Positions 5,224-5,803 of a DNA stretch of 5,803 bases are shown here, in pieces (within the stretch, counting starts at the first letter, position 1; the number at the start of each line of letters is the position of its first letter). A model generated the notes under the pieces. It saw only the letters and a list, made by a program, of their open reading frames with translations. It searched no databases and had not been told where the DNA came from. Source of the stretch: Akkermansiaceae bacterium (lineage in GTDB: Bacteria > Verrucomicrobiota > Verrucomicrobiia > Verrucomicrobiales > Akkermansiaceae); NCBI GenBank assembly GCA_014379305.1, contig JACMMB010000223.1, positions 1-5,803 on the forward strand, in the 5' to 3' direction. The position numbers and the translations under genes are program-made.

Positions 5224-5803
5224 TCACCGCAGCTCCACGCGGTAGCGGTAGTAGGCGCTTGGGCCGGCGAAGGTATCACGCACTTCTCCGTTCACGATGC
5301 TGACGCCGCTGGCGAAGGTGGGGGCGGCGGAATTCACCCAGCTCGCGACAGGCGACCAGCCGCTGACAAGGGTGGTGCTGCGCTCTAGGTGAAGGTCCAC
5401 GTCTGCGGGGATAGCGGGCGGAGCGGGGAACCTGCCTCGGCCAGTGGTATTGAATCGCGTGGTGCCGAAGAGGTAGGCCACGCCGTTGGGGATGCCGTCG
5501 CGGTTCCAGTCGGCGTCAAAGGCGGCGTTCTGGCCAACGGGAATATTGTTGGCGGCCCAAGATACGAAGCTTGTCGCAGCAGGGCCTAGGCCAGTGAATA
5601 TGTAGGCCGCGCCGGAATTGGTAGCGCTGTCCGCCTGATTGCCGTTCACCCCAGTCGCGTTGCTGGCCTCCCCCAAGGCCCCGATGACCACCGTGCCACC
5701 AGATACCGCCACGGACCTGCCGAAGTAGTCATCCACCCCGTAGTTGCTGGATTTCAGATAGGCCTGCTGGGTCCACGCCGTCCCGTTGCGGGTGAAGACA
5801 TAG
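5224..5803 (-). CDS. FG-GAP repeat surface/secreted protein, C-terminal part (5' end outside window)
   Basis: The frame is open from the right window edge and ends at TGA (5224-5226), giving 192 residues. Residues 1-70 hold the end of an FG-GAP (integrin alpha-type beta-propeller) repeat array: YVFTRNGTAWTQQAYLKSSN, then DDYFGRSVAVSGGTVVIGA with the FG...GA signature, the GVNGNQADSATNSGAAYIF loop, and the start of the next blade boundary. Many such repeats probably lie upstream. After a linker, SWAANNIPVGQNAAF leads into DADWNRDGIPNG (96-107), an Asp-rich, EF-hand/dockerin-like calcium-loop pattern, and VAYLFGT. A beta-rich tail ends with YYRYRVELR. This tail type is frequent on large secreted proteins of Verrucomicrobiota and may serve in anchoring or export; that is an inference. 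The in-frame GTG at 5734-5736 is internal, since family sequence continues upstream of it. Base composition is markedly GC-richer than the sigma and TPR genes. No terminator is visible after the stop. Confidence 0.87.
   Translation of the reverse strand, partial: YVFTRNGTAWTQQAYLKSSNYGVDDYFGRSVAVSGGTVVIGALGEASNATGVNGNQADSATNSGAAYIFTGLGPAATSFVSWAANNIPVGQNAAFDADWNRDGIPNGVAYLFGTTRFNTTGRGRFPAPPAIPADVDLHLERSTTLVSGWSPVASWVNSAAPTFASGVSIVNGEVRDTFAGPSAYYRYRVELR

Noticed and set aside
5176..5589. Plus-strand open frames of 66-70 codons at the right end
   Set aside because: They are shadows of the FG-GAP gene, which reads on the minus strand with clear family motifs. Their Gly/Ala/Arg-rich products are typical of antisense frames in GC-rich DNA.
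1..5803. tRNA/rRNA genes, CRISPR arrays, insertion sequences, transposase or integrase genes
   Set aside because: I found no regularly spaced repeats, no terminal inverted repeats flanking a transposase frame and no recognisable RNA gene.

Overview
The window looks like bacterial chromosome, most likely from the Verrucomicrobiota. The lineage call is inferred from three things. The secreted FG-GAP protein at the right end has a C-terminal block (a D-x-D-x-x-x-D-G-x-x-N run followed by a Y-L-F-G element and a closing Y-Y-R-Y-R-V) of a style common in that phylum. None of the visible start codons has a convincing Shine-Dalgarno sequence. The gene content is compatible. No rRNA, tRNA or CRISPR array is visible, so the lineage is not proven.

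Layout from left to right. (1) Positions 1-789 (+) hold the C-terminal 262 residues of a GTP-dependent phosphoenolpyruvate carboxykinase (pckG), cut by the window edge. (2) Positions 805-1221 (-) encode a 138-residue, single-pass membrane protein of unknown function, convergent with pckG. (3) Positions 1222-1433 are a divergent intergenic region with two small inverted repeats. (4) Positions 1434-2984 (+) encode an exported DUF4331-family protein, followed by a strong intrinsic terminator at 3008-3044. (5) Positions 3063-4376 (+) encode an exported TPR protein with a His-rich insert. (6) Positions 4422-5042 (+) encode an ECF-type RNA polymerase sigma factor, preceded by a perfect 9-bp inverted repeat. 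(7) Positions 5043-5223 are non-coding as far as I can see, with a compositional change near 5170. (8) Positions 5224-5803 (-) hold the C-terminal 192 residues of an FG-GAP-repeat surface or secreted protein, cut by the right edge.

The most interesting part is the co-directional DUF4331 / TPR / ECF-sigma run at 1434-5042. Two exported proteins of undefined biochemical role lie next to a sigma factor that could control them, yet no anti-sigma factor follows the sigma gene. The DNA after it changes to GC-rich sequence carrying an unrelated gene on the opposite strand. Regulation of the run appears layered: a terminator separates the first two genes, and a hairpin or operator-like palindrome sits directly before the sigma start. 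pckG (gluconeogenesis) and the FG-GAP protein look like unrelated neighbours.
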